From: Campylobacterales bacterium
GTDB taxonomy: Bacteria > Campylobacterota > Campylobacteria > Campylobacterales > Sulfurimonadaceae
DNA: 53,696 nucleotides
Direction: 5' to 3'
Assembly: GCA_016938175.1 (NCBI GenBank)
Contig: JAFGVE010000021.1
Coordinates: 1-53,696, forward strand
The notes beneath the pieces were generated by a model that saw only the letters and a list, made by a program, of their open reading frames with translations, was not told the DNA's origin and searched no databases. Position numbers and translations under genes: made by a program. This document shows positions 44,992 through 53,696 of this stretch, piece by piece (the first letter of the stretch is position 1; each line of letters begins with the position of its first letter).

Positions 44992-45972
44992 CTACTTAAT
45001 ATTTACAAAAAACTGAAAGTTATTACGTTCAAAAAGTAGTAAAGAAAACTCTTTGAAATCCTCTATATATTCTCTTAACTCCGCTTGTGTAGTTATGTTT
45101 ACACCATTAACACGCATAAGTTTATCTCCGACTAGAAGTCCTTGAGATGAGAATGTGTCTGAAAGCTTTGTTATACGAAGCTCTTTATCAAAATAGATAC
45201 CTTTGCTTTCTAAAAAAGTATCACTGATTTGGCCACCTCCGAAACGTTTTTGCGTTATACAGCTAAGAGAGACTTTTTTTGCATCACGTAACACAACTAC
45301 TTTATGAGTTGAACCTATTTTAGAAAAGAGGATAGTTTTCATAAGAGCAGATGCCTCATGAATTTTTCTACCATCAAATGTAAAAACTACATCTCCTTTT
45401 TTAAAAGAGTTGTTTTTCATAAAAGGGTCTGAGGCAATTACTTTGATACCTTTCTTTGTATCTCTAACACGAATTCCAACATCACCATAGGAGACATCTG
45501 CACTTGACACAAACCTCTCTATATACTCTTTTTGGATTATGCCTTGCGGTGTTACTATACCTTCTAAGGAGCAGCAACTGCTTAGTAGTAGTGCAGGTGC
45601 GCTATGGCTCTCACTAAAGTTCGCAAGAGTATTAAGTCCAACTTGTTCTTGTATAATCCTTCCCTCTACAGCCTTTAGCTTATCGACTACTGCATAGCCA
45701 AGTTGTAAACGCATGTTCACATTAAAATCATAAAAAAAGTTACTTCTGTCCTGCACTAAATAAAGACCTAAAAATGGATCATGTTTGAGTATTTTTTCAT
45801 TCAGTGTACATGAAGTGTAGACTAGTCTATGATTATTTTTTACCGGAATATAAAGAGAGTTTTTTTGAATCGCATAAGAGTCATTAATCTTGTCTATGCA
45901 GGCACTATACCCACCCTTACAAGCTAATAAATTAAGAAGTAGAAGTTGTGTAAGAAAAAATAGGCGGAACAC
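44992..45972 (-). CDS. Periplasmic PDZ domain protein
   Basis: 326 residues. Signal peptide (FFLTQLLLLNLLA). Two PDZ-like regions: SYGDVGIRVRDTKKGIKVIA with FKKGDVVFTFDGRKIHEAS (about 165-240), and FSSQGLLVGDKLMRVNGVNI (about 275-320). A CC pair (LLSSCCSLEG) and N-terminal Cys residues may form disulfides. No protease domain is present. A homologue sits beside ybaB and ispA in C. jejuni as I recall. Role unknown, probably envelope protein binding. Starts one base after the YbaB gene. Confidence 0.8.
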   Translation of the reverse strand: MFRLFFLTQLLLLNLLACKGGYSACIDKINDSYAIQKNSLYIPVKNNHRLVYTSCTLNEKILKHDPFLGLYLVQDRSNFFYDFNVNMRLQLGYAVVDKLKAVEGRIIQEQVGLNTLANFSESHSAPALLLSSCCSLEGIVTPQGIIQKEYIERFVSSADVSYGDVGIRVRDTKKGIKVIASDPFMKNNSFKKGDVVFTFDGRKIHEASALMKTILFSKIGSTHKVVVLRDAKKVSLSCITQKRFGGGQISDTFLESKGIYFDKELRITKLSDTFSSQGLLVGDKLMRVNGVNITTQAELREYIEDFKEFSLLLFERNNFQFFVNIK

Positions 45973-46263
45973 CTATTTTACTCCACCAAAAAGATTTAGA
46001 GCACTGCTCTGTTGATTTTGTTGTACCATTTTGTTAGCATCATTCATGGCACCTATAAGAAGAATCTCTAAAGTGGCTTTATCTTCCATTGCACTAGGGT
46101 CGATACTTAAATCAACGACTTCGCCTTTGCCATTGAGTGTTAACTCGACTAATCCGCCACCACTTTTTACACTAAAAGTTTTGGACTCGAGTTCTGCTTG
46201 AAGTTTTGCAACATTCTCTTGCATTCCCTCAAGCATTTTGCTCATATCGCCCATTCCAAACAT
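45973..46263 (-). CDS. YbaB/EbfC family nucleoid-associated protein
   Basis: 96 residues. N-terminal coiled-coil half (MLEGMQENVAKLQAELESKT) and the core GGGLVELTLNGKGEVVDLSI, with a C-terminal helix MNDANKMVQQNQQ. Small dimeric DNA-binding protein. It follows panD by 3 bases and touches the PDZ gene. Confidence 0.92.
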   Translation of the reverse strand: MFGMGDMSKMLEGMQENVAKLQAELESKTFSVKSGGGLVELTLNGKGEVVDLSIDPSAMEDKATLEILLIGAMNDANKMVQQNQQSSALNLFGGVK

Positions 46264-46266
46264 AGT

Positions 46267-46632
46267 TTAGATGCTATCCGCTATCGTCTCAATATTGTTG
46301 TTATCATCCAAAATAACAACTTTTGGTTTATAACTTTCCAGCTCTTTTTGATCATAAGTTCCATAAGCAACAATGATAACTTTATCACCTTTATGAACTT
46401 TTCGAGCCGCTGCACCATTTAAACAGATATCACGTTTTCCACGCTCACCTAAAATGATATATGTAGAAAAACGCTCACCGTTGTTTATGTTAAGTATTTC
46501 AACTTTTTGTCCAACTCTCATCTTTGAAGCTTCAAGAAGCTCCTCATCTATTGTAATAGAACCAACGTAATTTAAGTTAGCATCTGTAACAGTAGCACGA
46601 TGGATTTTGCTGTACAACATTTCCATTAACAT
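46267..46632 (-). CDS. panD: Aspartate 1-decarboxylase proenzyme
   Basis: 121 residues. The self-cleaving Gly24-Ser25 is in [10 protein letters not shown], exactly at the family position, which also supports the start at 46632. [10 protein letters not shown] and [20 protein letters not shown] are typical. It makes beta-alanine for pantothenate through its pyruvoyl group. It lies 9 bases after the ferredoxin gene. Confidence 0.96.
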   Translation of the reverse strand: MLMEMLYSKIHRATVTDANLNYVGSITIDEELLEASKMRVGQKVEILNINNGERFSTYIILGERGKRDICLNGAAARKVHKGDKVIIVAYGTYDQKELESYKPKVVILDDNNNIETIADSI

Positions 46633-46641
46633 AATACTTTC

Positions 46642-47016
46642 CTACATTCCCATCTGTTTTTTCATATCAGCTGGAGAGATTGGATCGCCCCACATTTCAG
46701 AATTAATTACATACTCTTCTACAACGTTTCCGCCAATAATATGTTCTTCAATAATTCTGTCAATTTTCTCTTTTGTTAAACCTACATACATAGTATGACC
46801 TGGCTCAACTAACATAACAGGTCCTTGCTGACAACGGTTCATACAAGAAGTACGAACAATTGGCGAAGTCATCATAATTCCCTCTTTCATAAGTTTTTGT
46901 GCAGTGTACTGAAAAAGGTCTTGTGTATCCGGTGTTACACATGATGGTTTTGGCATACCAGGAGGAGCAGATTGCTCACATTTAAATATATAAAAGGCTG
47001 GTTGTGGGATTCCCAT
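46642..47016 (-). CDS. Thioredoxin-like [2Fe-2S] ferredoxin
   Basis: 124 residues. Four Cys suit a thioredoxin-fold [2Fe-2S] protein: FKCEQSAPPGMPKPSC, and TSCMNRCQQGPVMLVEPGH. The spacing (Cys-x12-Cys ... Cys-x3-Cys) is that of (2Fe-2S) ferredoxins of the NuoE-like type. It likely carries electrons in the cytosol; partner unknown. First gene of the operon ferredoxin-panD-ybaB-PDZ-ispA-tkt-lipoprotein. Confidence 0.88.
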   Translation of the reverse strand: MGIPQPAFYIFKCEQSAPPGMPKPSCVTPDTQDLFQYTAQKLMKEGIMMTSPIVRTSCMNRCQQGPVMLVEPGHTMYVGLTKEKIDRIIEEHIIGGNVVEEYVINSEMWGDPISPADMKKQMGM

Positions 47017-47042
47017 AATTACTAATCCTTAATTTTTTCGCA

Positions 47043-47048
47043 ATTATA
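47043..47048 (-). promoter_or_regulatory. -10 element of the ferredoxin-panD-ybaB-PDZ-ispA-tkt operon
   Basis: The minus strand has TTTGCTATAATTGCG, 26 bases before the ferredoxin ATG. The next six genes follow with gaps of 0 to 22 bases. Confidence 0.6.
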
Positions 47049-47102
47049 GCAAAATTGTAGCCCTTTATTCTAATGCTCCAAAAGAAGTTTAAATATTTAA
47101 GA

Positions 47103-47108
47103 TATAAT
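47103..47108 (+). promoter_or_regulatory. -10 element of the small outer-membrane protein gene
   Basis: AGATATAATTCC lies 23 bases before the TTG start at 47132, giving a short leader with AGGA. Confidence 0.5.
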
Positions 47109-47131
47109 TCCATAAAAAATCAGGACCTCCT

Positions 47132-47665
47132 TTGAAAAAAATTGCCCTTTTTATACCACTATTTTTTAGTTCTTTACTCTTTGGAGAGTCACAAATATAT
47201 ATGGGGACAAGCTACGGGTACAGTAATGTTTCTACAAAATATGCGAACTCTACAGTAGAAGAAACATATAGTGAAGACACTGTGCGTATAAAAGCTGGTT
47301 ATGGTCAAAGAGAAGCTTATGCAGTTGAATTTTCTATGGAATATATAGAGAGTCAACCAAAAAAATACGCCTTTGATATCTCCGTTATCAAAGCATTCGA
47401 CTGGGGAATCTATGTAAACCCTTACATTAAAGCAGGATTTGGTGCTGGGATTTTAGATAATAGAGAGAATGAAGATAAGTCACTGACTTATGGCTCTTTT
47501 AATCTAGGAACTGGTCTGTTTATACCTATGGGTAAGCACTTTGATTTTGAACTTGCATATGAGTATAAAAATAGATCGTACCAAAAAGTCAATGAACTTG
47601 ACGGAACAGAGAGTAGAACTTCACATGTAAATATGTTTTACTCTGGAATCAATGTAAGGTTTTAG
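47132..47665 (+). CDS. Small outer-membrane beta-barrel protein (opacity/OmpA-like barrel)
   Basis: 177 residues, TTG start with AGGA upstream. Signal peptide MKKIALFIPLFFSSLLFG. The mature protein shows alternating strands (QIYMGTSYGYSNV, VRIKAGYG, YVNPYIKAGFGAGIL, SFNLGTGLFIPMG, FDFELAYEYKNRSY) and ends FYSGINVRF with a C-terminal Phe, the barrel-assembly signal. Probably an 8-stranded barrel. Ligand or function unknown. Its end overlaps the convergent hydrolase by 17 bases. Confidence 0.78.
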   Translation: MKKIALFIPLFFSSLLFGESQIYMGTSYGYSNVSTKYANSTVEETYSEDTVRIKAGYGQREAYAVEFSMEYIESQPKKYAFDISVIKAFDWGIYVNPYIKAGFGAGILDNRENEDKSLTYGSFNLGTGLFIPMGKHFDFELAYEYKNRSYQKVNELDGTESRTSHVNMFYSGINVRF

Positions 47666-48677
47666 TCAAAAACTCCAAAATAGCCTTTAAGGCTTCTTCT
47701 CGGTAAATATCTTGCTCTATAAAGAGTTCATGATATGCCTCTTTTATAACCTTTAACTCACACGCTGTCCCAAGATTTTTACAAAACTTTACCTGTGCTC
47801 CTGATGTCACAATTTTATCTCTTTGGGCCTGTAACAACAAAACAGGTATTTGAATTTCTGAAGCATTTTGAACACTCAATTTACTCCATTTACACGCTTC
47901 TACAAGCCATCCTGCACTTGCACCTCCGATTTTTGTCAGTGGTTCTCTCTCGTAAGCATCACGCATAATATCGTAGCGAACTTCTGAATGAGTATAATTA
48001 TTATTTTTAAATGCATGTTTTGTCTCATCATAAGAGTGCATACCTATCATATACTCTTGCAAATCATTTGTTCTGTTTTCTATAAAACGACACAATGCAC
48101 CACTAAAGGTATTGCCTAAAAGTGATGGTTGATGCATTGGAGAAGAGAGTACAAGTGCATCAAAATCTCGTGGATAACTCTCTAAATATAAAGAAGCGAT
48201 AGCACCACCCATAGAGTGTGCTAAAAGCACTTTTTTTTGATTTTGAGGGACAACTTTATCTACAAAGTATTTTAAGTCTCGAACATAATTAAAAAAATCA
48301 TTTACATGTCCTATCTGCAAATCATCCAATAATCTTTGTGAATATCCCTGTCCACGGTGATCTAAAATGTAAACGCTATAGCCATTATTATTTAAATCAT
48401 AAATCAACTCTTGGTACTTTACCATTCCTTCAGTTCTTCCAGAAGAGATGACTATAGAAGCTTTGGCATCTTTTACTTCAAAAATTTTATAAGCAATTTT
48501 GAGACTCTCTTTTGTATAAAAATAGTGAATTTTATGTTGATAAAAATATGGAGAGATAGTAGTGAGATAGTTCTCTTTGAGCTCTGCCTCACTTGTAAGC
48601 TTATAAGAATTAAACTCAGTCGCATGAAGTGTCCATGCAAATACAAAAGATAAAAGAAGAAAAATAAGATAGCGCAT
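47649..48677 (-). CDS. Exported alpha/beta hydrolase, lysophospholipase-like
   Basis: 342 residues with an N-terminal signal/anchor (LIFLLLSFVFAWTLHA). Hydrolase fold: oxyanion region SSGRTEGMVKYQE, DHRGQGYS, nucleophile VLLAHSMGGAIAS, acid Asp in LQAQRDKIV, and His in KEAYHELFIEQD. It fits the serine aminopeptidase S33 / PldB-like lysophospholipases. Substrate inferred to be lysophospholipid or monoglyceride. The start overlaps murE's stop by one base. Confidence 0.86.
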   Translation of the reverse strand: MRYLIFLLLSFVFAWTLHATEFNSYKLTSEAELKENYLTTISPYFYQHKIHYFYTKESLKIAYKIFEVKDAKASIVISSGRTEGMVKYQELIYDLNNNGYSVYILDHRGQGYSQRLLDDLQIGHVNDFFNYVRDLKYFVDKVVPQNQKKVLLAHSMGGAIASLYLESYPRDFDALVLSSPMHQPSLLGNTFSGALCRFIENRTNDLQEYMIGMHSYDETKHAFKNNNYTHSEVRYDIMRDAYEREPLTKIGGASAGWLVEACKWSKLSVQNASEIQIPVLLLQAQRDKIVTSGAQVKFCKNLGTACELKVIKEAYHELFIEQDIYREEALKAILEFLTKTLH

Positions 48678-49972
48678 TAGGAAATGTTGAGTAACTCTCT
48701 TACTACTTCTCTATCATCAAAAGGTAGTTTCTCGTCATAAATAATCTGGTACGTTTCATCGCCCTTACCCAAAATAACAACGACTTCTTCTGCTTCTTGT
48801 ACATCTAATGCCAACTCTATAGCTTTTTTTCTATTGAGTTCAACGACAACATTTGTTTTATCATCAATACCTTGCAAAATATCTTCTACGATGCGTTCAG
48901 GGTCTTCATGACGGGGATTATCACTTGTTATAAATACTTTCTTTGCAAGACTTGCAGCAACTCTTCCCATTAGAGGGCGTTTAACTCTATCTCTATCACC
49001 ACCTGCACCAAAGACTACAATCAGATCTTTCTCTTTAAGGGCATTTAGAACCTGTTGCATTCCATCAGGAGTATGTGCAAAATCAACTATCACGTTTGGT
49101 AGTACACTTACTTGCTCCATTCTACCACTGACCCCTGCGAAGTTATCAACTACATCTGTAACCTCTTCAAGTTTTTTTCCAGTCAAAAAATGTACTGCAC
49201 CAATAGCTGCCATTAAATTATATAGATTGAAAAAACCATGCGTAGAAGCAGTAAAAGGGACTATCTCCTGAAAGTGTTGAATAATCCCACTGCTTCCATC
49301 ATTTAAAGAGTAGGCCATTAACTTATAAGTCGCTGGATTTTCTATGCCATAGGTATATGCATTTTTATAATTAAAGTCTGCCTTGGACTCATCTCTGTTT
49401 ATAAGCTTCTTACTCTCATCTCTGAAAAAAGAGTTTTTAACATTTATATATTCTTCGAGAGTTTTATGGTAATCAAGATGATCCTGCGTAATATTTGTCA
49501 ATATTTTAAGGGCAAATGGAAGTCCCTCGATACGTTCTTGTACTATGGCATGTGAGCTAACTTCCATAATAAAATACTCACACCCTTCACTTACTGCTTG
49601 GTAAATATGTCTATATGTATTTAACACAGAAGGAGTTGTAAGTGTTTTACCCTCTACTACTTTATCATTCATAAAAAGTCCGCGGGTACCTTGCATAGCT
49701 GCCTTATAGCCAAGATCAAGTAAAAATGAGTATATCGCACTAGCAGTAGTTGTTTTACCGTTTGTACCGGTTATACCAACTATTTTGATCTTATCTATAC
49801 CAAACAGTTCTGCTATATCAGCTATTTTAATGATTGAGTGTGCCCCATTTTGACGTGCACTCTCTAAATACTTTTCATTTTGTTTTGTTAAAACGAAGGC
49901 AGTTTTTTCGTCACACTCTGAGGAGTTTTCTGTTACGTATTGAAAATCTTGATTTGGAAGCTCAATTTTCAA
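48677..49972 (-). CDS. murE: UDP-N-acetylmuramoyl-tripeptide synthetase MurE
   Basis: 431 residues from the TTG at 49972, preferred because AAAGG lies 8 bases upstream. A GTG at 50023 would add 17 residues that run through the TPR gene. ATP motif VGITGTNGKTTTAS, NITQDHLDYHKT, GVSGRMEQV, DFAHTPDGM and the meso-DAP recognition DNPRHEDP (DNPR) are intact, so it probably adds meso-diaminopimelate. Cytosolic peptidoglycan step. Located between the TPR and hydrolase genes with overlaps. Confidence 0.94.
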   Translation of the reverse strand: MKIELPNQDFQYVTENSSECDEKTAFVLTKQNEKYLESARQNGAHSIIKIADIAELFGIDKIKIVGITGTNGKTTTASAIYSFLLDLGYKAAMQGTRGLFMNDKVVEGKTLTTPSVLNTYRHIYQAVSEGCEYFIMEVSSHAIVQERIEGLPFALKILTNITQDHLDYHKTLEEYINVKNSFFRDESKKLINRDESKADFNYKNAYTYGIENPATYKLMAYSLNDGSSGIIQHFQEIVPFTASTHGFFNLYNLMAAIGAVHFLTGKKLEEVTDVVDNFAGVSGRMEQVSVLPNVIVDFAHTPDGMQQVLNALKEKDLIVVFGAGGDRDRVKRPLMGRVAASLAKKVFITSDNPRHEDPERIVEDILQGIDDKTNVVVELNRKKAIELALDVQEAEEVVVILGKGDETYQIIYDEKLPFDDREVVRELLNIS

Positions 49973-50561
49973 TGACTCTGCCTTTGGCAAGTTTTTTAAG
50001 GAGTCTACGTAAAAGCTTATCACTTGGAAAAATACTTAATGCATTTTCTAGATATGTTAGAGCCATCTCAGTAAAATCATGCTCTATAAGTCTTTCTAAG
50101 AAGTCAATAAAGTCCTCTTTTTCTGAAATGATTACACGTGTAGAGAACATAATATTTTCAAAAGTTTCTCTAAAATCAGCACCATCATCTAAAAGAGCTT
50201 TAAAGTCACTATAAAGAATGCCATCTTCAAGCTCTAGTCGTTCGCGTAAGGGTTGAGCAAATACCTGTCCTAGCTTCTCAAGAGAGCCGTCCATATCTTT
50301 GAGTATTGCACTCATAATATTATCAGCCTGTTCTTTATCCTCTTCTTTGAGTATCTCATAATAATCAAAAAGGGCCTCAGCTCCACTCTCTCCACTCATT
50401 GCCATCTCAGAAAGAATAACGCCGTTATAAGCCTCTTTAGAGTTAGGATAACTCTGTAAAACTTGTGCAAATTTTTCTAAGGCTGTTTTATATTCAGCTT
50501 TTGAAAAACTATCTTTTGCCTGCGTTAATATTTTATACTTACTGATTATGCTCATTGACAA
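49962..50561 (-). CDS. Helical TPR-like protein of unknown function
   Basis: 199 residues. N-terminal TPR-like pair (AKDSFSKAEYKTALEKFAQV, SYPNSKEAYNGV), then an acidic helical middle and a C-terminal helix-rich end (TYLENALSIFPSDKLLRRLL). No signal peptide. I recall an unnamed gene in this position between nifU and murE in C. jejuni. It overlaps murE by 11 bases and ends 3 bases from nifU. Role unknown; cytosolic scaffold is inferred. Confidence 0.75.
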   Translation of the reverse strand: MSMSIISKYKILTQAKDSFSKAEYKTALEKFAQVLQSYPNSKEAYNGVILSEMAMSGESGAEALFDYYEILKEEDKEQADNIMSAILKDMDGSLEKLGQVFAQPLRERLELEDGILYSDFKALLDDGADFRETFENIMFSTRVIISEKEDFIDFLERLIEHDFTEMALTYLENALSIFPSDKLLRRLLKKLAKGRVIEN

Positions 50562-50564
50562 CTT

Positions 50565-50843
50565 CTATAAATTATCTATATCGTTTTCCATGCCGTGAGG
50601 AACATTTATAACTGTTAACTCTGGATGGATATCCATTCTTAACTGACGTTCAACACCGTATTTCAACGTGCTTCCACTGCTTGCACAACCTACACAGGCA
50701 CCCTTGAGCTGTACATATACCGTACCGTTTTTCACTGTAATAAAGTCTATATCACCACCGTCAAGAGCTAAGGATGGACGTACCTTCTCTATAACGCTGC
50801 TTACTGGAGACATCAACTCTTCATCTGTAAAGGGAATCATCAT
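50565..50843 (-). CDS. NifU C-terminal domain protein (Fe-S scaffold, NfuA-like)
   Basis: 92 residues, a stand-alone NifU C-terminal domain. SLALDGGDIDFITV and the CxxC in GACVGCASSGSTLKYGVE are the cluster-binding signature. It would carry Fe-S clusters to target proteins. First gene of the nifU-TPR-murE-hydrolase transcript. Confidence 0.93.
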   Translation of the reverse strand: MMIPFTDEELMSPVSSVIEKVRPSLALDGGDIDFITVKNGTVYVQLKGACVGCASSGSTLKYGVERQLRMDIHPELTVINVPHGMENDIDNL

Positions 50844-50878
50844 AATCCTTTTAAATTTAATCTATATATCTATTTACT

Positions 50879-50884
50879 ATTATA
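50879..50884 (-). promoter_or_regulatory. -10 element of the nifU-TPR-murE-hydrolase operon
   Basis: The minus strand reads TTAGTATAATAG, 35 bases before the nifU-like ATG. Confidence 0.55.
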
Positions 50885-50937
50885 CTAAACATAAAATAGG
50901 ACAAAATCGCTTAACATGTCCTAAAAATTTTCGTTAG

Positions 50938-52155
50938 CTACGCTTTTAAAGCCATAATTTGTGCTACATAACTTGGTTTTCTCATACCCACTAAAATATA
51001 ATCAATACTATCACGCTCTCTCAAAAAAGCAATCGCACACTCTTGAAGTGTACTCTGACATTCTGAAAACTCATCTTTTAACGCAATACGCGTCATCTTT
51101 GAGCATTCATATAAAACCATTTTTCTGTACTCATCTAAAAAAAGTTCTATATATTGCAACAATATTTCAAGATACTCCTCTTCTATACCCTCTAAACTCT
51201 TTTTAATATGAGGTAATACTTGAGCATATAAAAAACTGTCATAATCACCAATCCAGCCAAACTTATGTTTATTAGTATCAAGCTGTTCTACTAAATTGTA
51301 TAGATTTCTTAGTCTATCGTTATCACATATATCTAAAAGCTCATTAAGATTATGGAAATACTCTTTACTCTCTTCATAATCAGCAAGACGATATGTCAAA
51401 TCATCTTTTTGGGCATTTAAAGGACGATTTGCCAACACCCGTAAACCGTTGGATTTTGCCCAACATGCACACTTTAAGCCCTCTTGTTCTAATATATTTA
51501 TAGGAAGCTCTATGGTTGAGAAACTGTGTGATTCATTTCCTACATACTCTGCAGCTCTATCTGCTAGCGTAATTAAATCTTCATAAGGTAAAAACTCTAA
51601 ATGACTTTGTGGCTTTGCAAAACTATTTGAACTTATTCCATAAGTCTTTATAGTTCCTTTTTCTACTTGCTTCTCCAGTGCAACAAAAACATCATAGATT
51701 TTATCAAACATAGTATCAAGCATTTCATCTCTTGGAATCTCTTTTTTAATGGCATCATATAAAAAATATTCTGGATTATGTAATAGATAGCAGTCTAAAC
51801 TTTTTCTCTCTAAACGTAGCAGAGACTCCATAAGTTGTGTTTCCATAAACGAAGGAGAGATACTGTGGTAACAACTCTCACTAAACTCAACAACATCTTC
51901 ATATGGTTCCTCTTTATGTTTTAAGAGATTCGTACCTTGAATATATCCGAACTTACTTACTATTTCTACTTCATTAGCTATATCATTACTAACACCTTGT
52001 AACGCTAATGCTATAGCCCGTTCGGCACTACCATCCATATAGTTTGTCGAAGTATCTATTAATCTAACGCCTGCATTAACAGCATCACGTATCGCTTGTA
52101 TGTGTAAAGGATTATTTTCTGTAACTCTATAAGTTCCAAATGCGAAATCACTCAT
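50938..52155 (-). CDS. Aldo/keto reductase family protein
   Basis: 405 residues. Aldo/keto reductase signatures: AGVRLIDTSTNYMDGSAE with catalytic Asp and Tyr, VSKFGY with Lys, CYLLHNPEYF with His, and IKTYGISSNS. It is about 80 residues longer than usual because of an extra helical stretch in the C-terminal half (about 255-370). It ends DYILVGMRKPSYVAQIM, the usual AKR NADPH-site region. Substrate unknown. Isolated between the nifU operon and rplQ. Confidence 0.87.
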   Translation of the reverse strand: MSDFAFGTYRVTENNPLHIQAIRDAVNAGVRLIDTSTNYMDGSAERAIALALQGVSNDIANEVEIVSKFGYIQGTNLLKHKEEPYEDVVEFSESCYHSISPSFMETQLMESLLRLERKSLDCYLLHNPEYFLYDAIKKEIPRDEMLDTMFDKIYDVFVALEKQVEKGTIKTYGISSNSFAKPQSHLEFLPYEDLITLADRAAEYVGNESHSFSTIELPINILEQEGLKCACWAKSNGLRVLANRPLNAQKDDLTYRLADYEESKEYFHNLNELLDICDNDRLRNLYNLVEQLDTNKHKFGWIGDYDSFLYAQVLPHIKKSLEGIEEEYLEILLQYIELFLDEYRKMVLYECSKMTRIALKDEFSECQSTLQECAIAFLRERDSIDYILVGMRKPSYVAQIMALKA

Positions 52156-52231
52156 GGTTCTTCCTGGTAATAAAAGTAGTTTAAAGTTGGGAGTTAATCA
52201 CTTAAAAGTGTTTGCAGTTTAGTTGATTGTG

Positions 52232-52268
52232 GGGACAAAGTCCCTTATCTTTAAGTGCAAAAAGCACT
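52232..52268. terminator. Two small hairpins after rplQ
   Basis: GGGAC-AAA-GTCCC (52232-52244) and AGTGC-AAAAA-GCACT (52254-52268) lie 17 bases after the rplQ stop on the minus-strand transcript. Neither has a clear U-run; they could still end the rpsD-rpoA-rplQ transcript. Confidence 0.38.
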
Positions 52269-52284
52269 CAAAGGAAGTAATGAA

Positions 52285-52635
52285 TTATACTAACTCTATA
52301 AACGCCATAGTAGTTGCATCACCACGACGAATTCTTGTTCTAGTAATTCTTGTATATCCACCTGGACGATCAACATACTTTGGAGCTATTTCATTTACTA
52401 AAGTTTTTGTTGCTTCTTTACTTTGAAGCGCTGCGAATACTGCTCTGTGAGCATTTGAATCATTCTTAGTTGCAACCGTAATTAGTTTTTCAACATAAGA
52501 ACGTAACTCTTTTGCTTTCATTGCAGTAGTTTCGATTTTTCCATGTTCTATAAGTGCAATACTAAGGTTTTTAAGAAGTGCTGCACGGTGTGCACTTGTA
52601 CGACCTAGTTTGCGGTATCCATGACGATGTCTCAT
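52285..52635 (-). CDS. rplQ: 50S ribosomal protein L17
   Basis: 116 residues, standard L17: [55 protein letters not shown]. Follows rpoA by 16 bases in the alpha operon. Confidence 0.98.
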   Translation of the reverse strand: MRHRHGYRKLGRTSAHRAALLKNLSIALIEHGKIETTAMKAKELRSYVEKLITVATKNDSNAHRAVFAALQSKEATKTLVNEIAPKYVDRPGGYTRITRTRIRRGDATTMAFIELV

Positions 52636-52651
52636 CTCATAATCCTCTTAA

Positions 52652-53650
52652 TTAAGCCTGTACGGCTTCTATTTTCTTTTTTAACGCAGTAACTACGTCA
52701 TCAGCTAAATCAGCACCAACTGAATAACCAAACTCTTGAATTTTTTCTACAATTTCATCGTAAGATTTTTTTCCAAGATTTTTAACATTTTTCAAATCGT
52801 TAGTACTCATAAGTGCAATTTCACCTACAAGTTTAATGTTTGAACGATCAAGACAGTTAAAACTACGAGCACTTAAACCTAAACTATCTATGTTAGTTGT
52901 AAGCTTTTTAAGATCCGGAGACTCTTCAACTCTTTCAATAGTTGCAGGAGCTTTTATACTGATTTCAGAGTTAAATACTGCAAGCTGTGCATACATTACC
53001 TCTAAAGAGTTTCTAAAAGCATCTACAGGTGAAATTTGACCGTCTGTTTTTATGTTTAAAACAACTCTTTCAAAGTTAGGGTTATCTTCAACAAGAACGT
53101 TTTCAATCTTATAAGTTGCACTACGAACTGGAGTAAAGTAAGCATCAAGTGCTATGTACCCATCTTCTAGTTCTTCGTAAGTATCTTCACTTGCAACATA
53201 ACCAATACCTTGAGCAATTTTCATGCTAAAGTTAAGATTTGCATCTTCATTAAGTGTTGCTAATGGAGCATCTGGAGTAACAACTTCTACTTCACTGTTT
53301 GTTAAGTCTTTTCCTGTAATGGTACAAGGACCTGCAAACGAGTAAGCGATTTCCGACTCTGCAGCCTCATTATTGAGTTTAAAACGAATCTCTTTTAGAT
53401 TTAAAATAAAATCTGATATATCTTCAAGCATACCACGAACTGAGTCAAACTCATGTTTAGCACCCTCGATTTTGATAGCTATTGGCGCATAACCAACAGA
53501 GCTACTTAATAGAAAACGGCGAAGCGGATGTGCTAATGAAATAGCATAACCCGTCTCAAACGGATATGCCATTATGTTTGCTTCATTCTCACTAATTTGT
53601 TCTACCTCAAACTCTTGAGGAGCAAGTGGAGTAGTTTTAATTTTTTTCAT
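52652..53650 (-). CDS. rpoA: DNA-directed RNA polymerase subunit alpha
   Basis: 332 residues. N-terminal dimerisation domain ([36 protein letters not shown]) and C-terminal DNA/activator-binding domain ([38 protein letters not shown]). Part of the ribosomal alpha operon with rplQ downstream and rpsD just upstream. Confidence 0.98.
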   Translation of the reverse strand: MKKIKTTPLAPQEFEVEQISENEANIMAYPFETGYAISLAHPLRRFLLSSSVGYAPIAIKIEGAKHEFDSVRGMLEDISDFILNLKEIRFKLNNEAAESEIAYSFAGPCTITGKDLTNSEVEVVTPDAPLATLNEDANLNFSMKIAQGIGYVASEDTYEELEDGYIALDAYFTPVRSATYKIENVLVEDNPNFERVVLNIKTDGQISPVDAFRNSLEVMYAQLAVFNSEISIKAPATIERVEESPDLKKLTTNIDSLGLSARSFNCLDRSNIKLVGEIALMSTNDLKNVKNLGKKSYDEIVEKIQEFGYSVGADLADDVVTALKKKIEAVQA

Positions 53651-53677
53651 ATCTTAACGCCCTTTTATTATTAATTA

Positions 53678-53696
53678 CTATTTAGAGTAAAGCTCA
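53678..53696 (-). CDS. rpsD: 30S ribosomal protein S4, extreme C-terminus (cut by window edge)
   Basis: Only five codons and a stop are in the window: ELYSK, then TAG. The position right before rpoA and the ending (E-F/L-Y-S-K) match S4 in this operon. The assignment rests mainly on gene order. Confidence 0.6.

Noticed and set aside
1..53696. Insertion sequences, prophage, CRISPR arrays, integrons
   Set aside because: No transposase, integrase or phage genes, no regularly spaced repeats; gene content is core-like throughout.

Overview
The window looks like a chromosomal segment of a free-living, low-GC Campylobacterota (epsilonproteobacterium), most like Sulfurimonas and its relatives. This rests on the gene content: the futalosine menaquinone enzyme MqnC, an LPP20-family lipoprotein, Ala-1 prepilins (AFTMIELIF type), bipartite CetA/CetB-like energy-taxis pairs, a cytosolic TlpD-like zinc chemoreceptor, and a block tkt-ispA-PDZ-ybaB...murE-TPR-nifU that I recall as collinear in Campylobacter jejuni. 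No IS element, phage gene, CRISPR array, rRNA or integron was seen. The assignment is by recognition only; no search was run.

Layout. 1-280: end of atpE, its terminator and tRNA-Leu(GAG). 469-7377: four overlapping genes for a giant exported beta-rich protein and three pilin-like proteins, probably a minor-pilin/tip-adhesin operon. 7444-14270: long HPF, then a reverse-strand operon kdsA-ribH-nusB-DUF302-mqnC-M16-recG. 14459-19093: an HD-GYP c-di-GMP phosphodiesterase, an EamA transporter and a CetB/CetA-like pair. 19146-27832: housekeeping genes (djlA, phosphoribosyltransferase, LPP20 lipoprotein, der, hemJ, two outer-membrane paralogues, short HPF, trpS, pentaheme cytochrome c, argF). 27967-38276: a signalling region with a second PAS/MCP pair (NIT sensor), hemB, ribA and a phosphatase, a REC / PAS-histidine kinase pair that looks like one gene split by a frameshift, a CheY-like protein, a CZB chemoreceptor and a PAS-GGDEF-EAL protein. 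38338-42173: SelO, a SagB-type dehydrogenase with a coupled small secreted protein, a 318-base gap with a possible small gene, and a Cys-rich lipoprotein. 42188-53696: operons ferredoxin-panD-ybaB-PDZ-ispA-tkt-lipoprotein and nifU-TPR-murE-lysophospholipase, an aldo/keto reductase, then rpsD-rpoA-rplQ.

Functionally the segment is dominated by core metabolism (menaquinone, heme, riboflavin, KDO, isoprenoid, peptidoglycan, pantothenate, arginine) mixed with redox/energy sensing: Aer-like PAS domains occur in at least three proteins (HD-GYP, CetB-like, second PAS), beside chemoreceptors and c-di-GMP enzymes. The less ordinary parts are the giant-protein/minor-pilin operon, the two PAS+MCP pairs, the frameshifted kinase, the SagB/small-peptide pair with its neighbouring small ORF and Cys-rich lipoprotein, and the M16 protein without its zinc motif.
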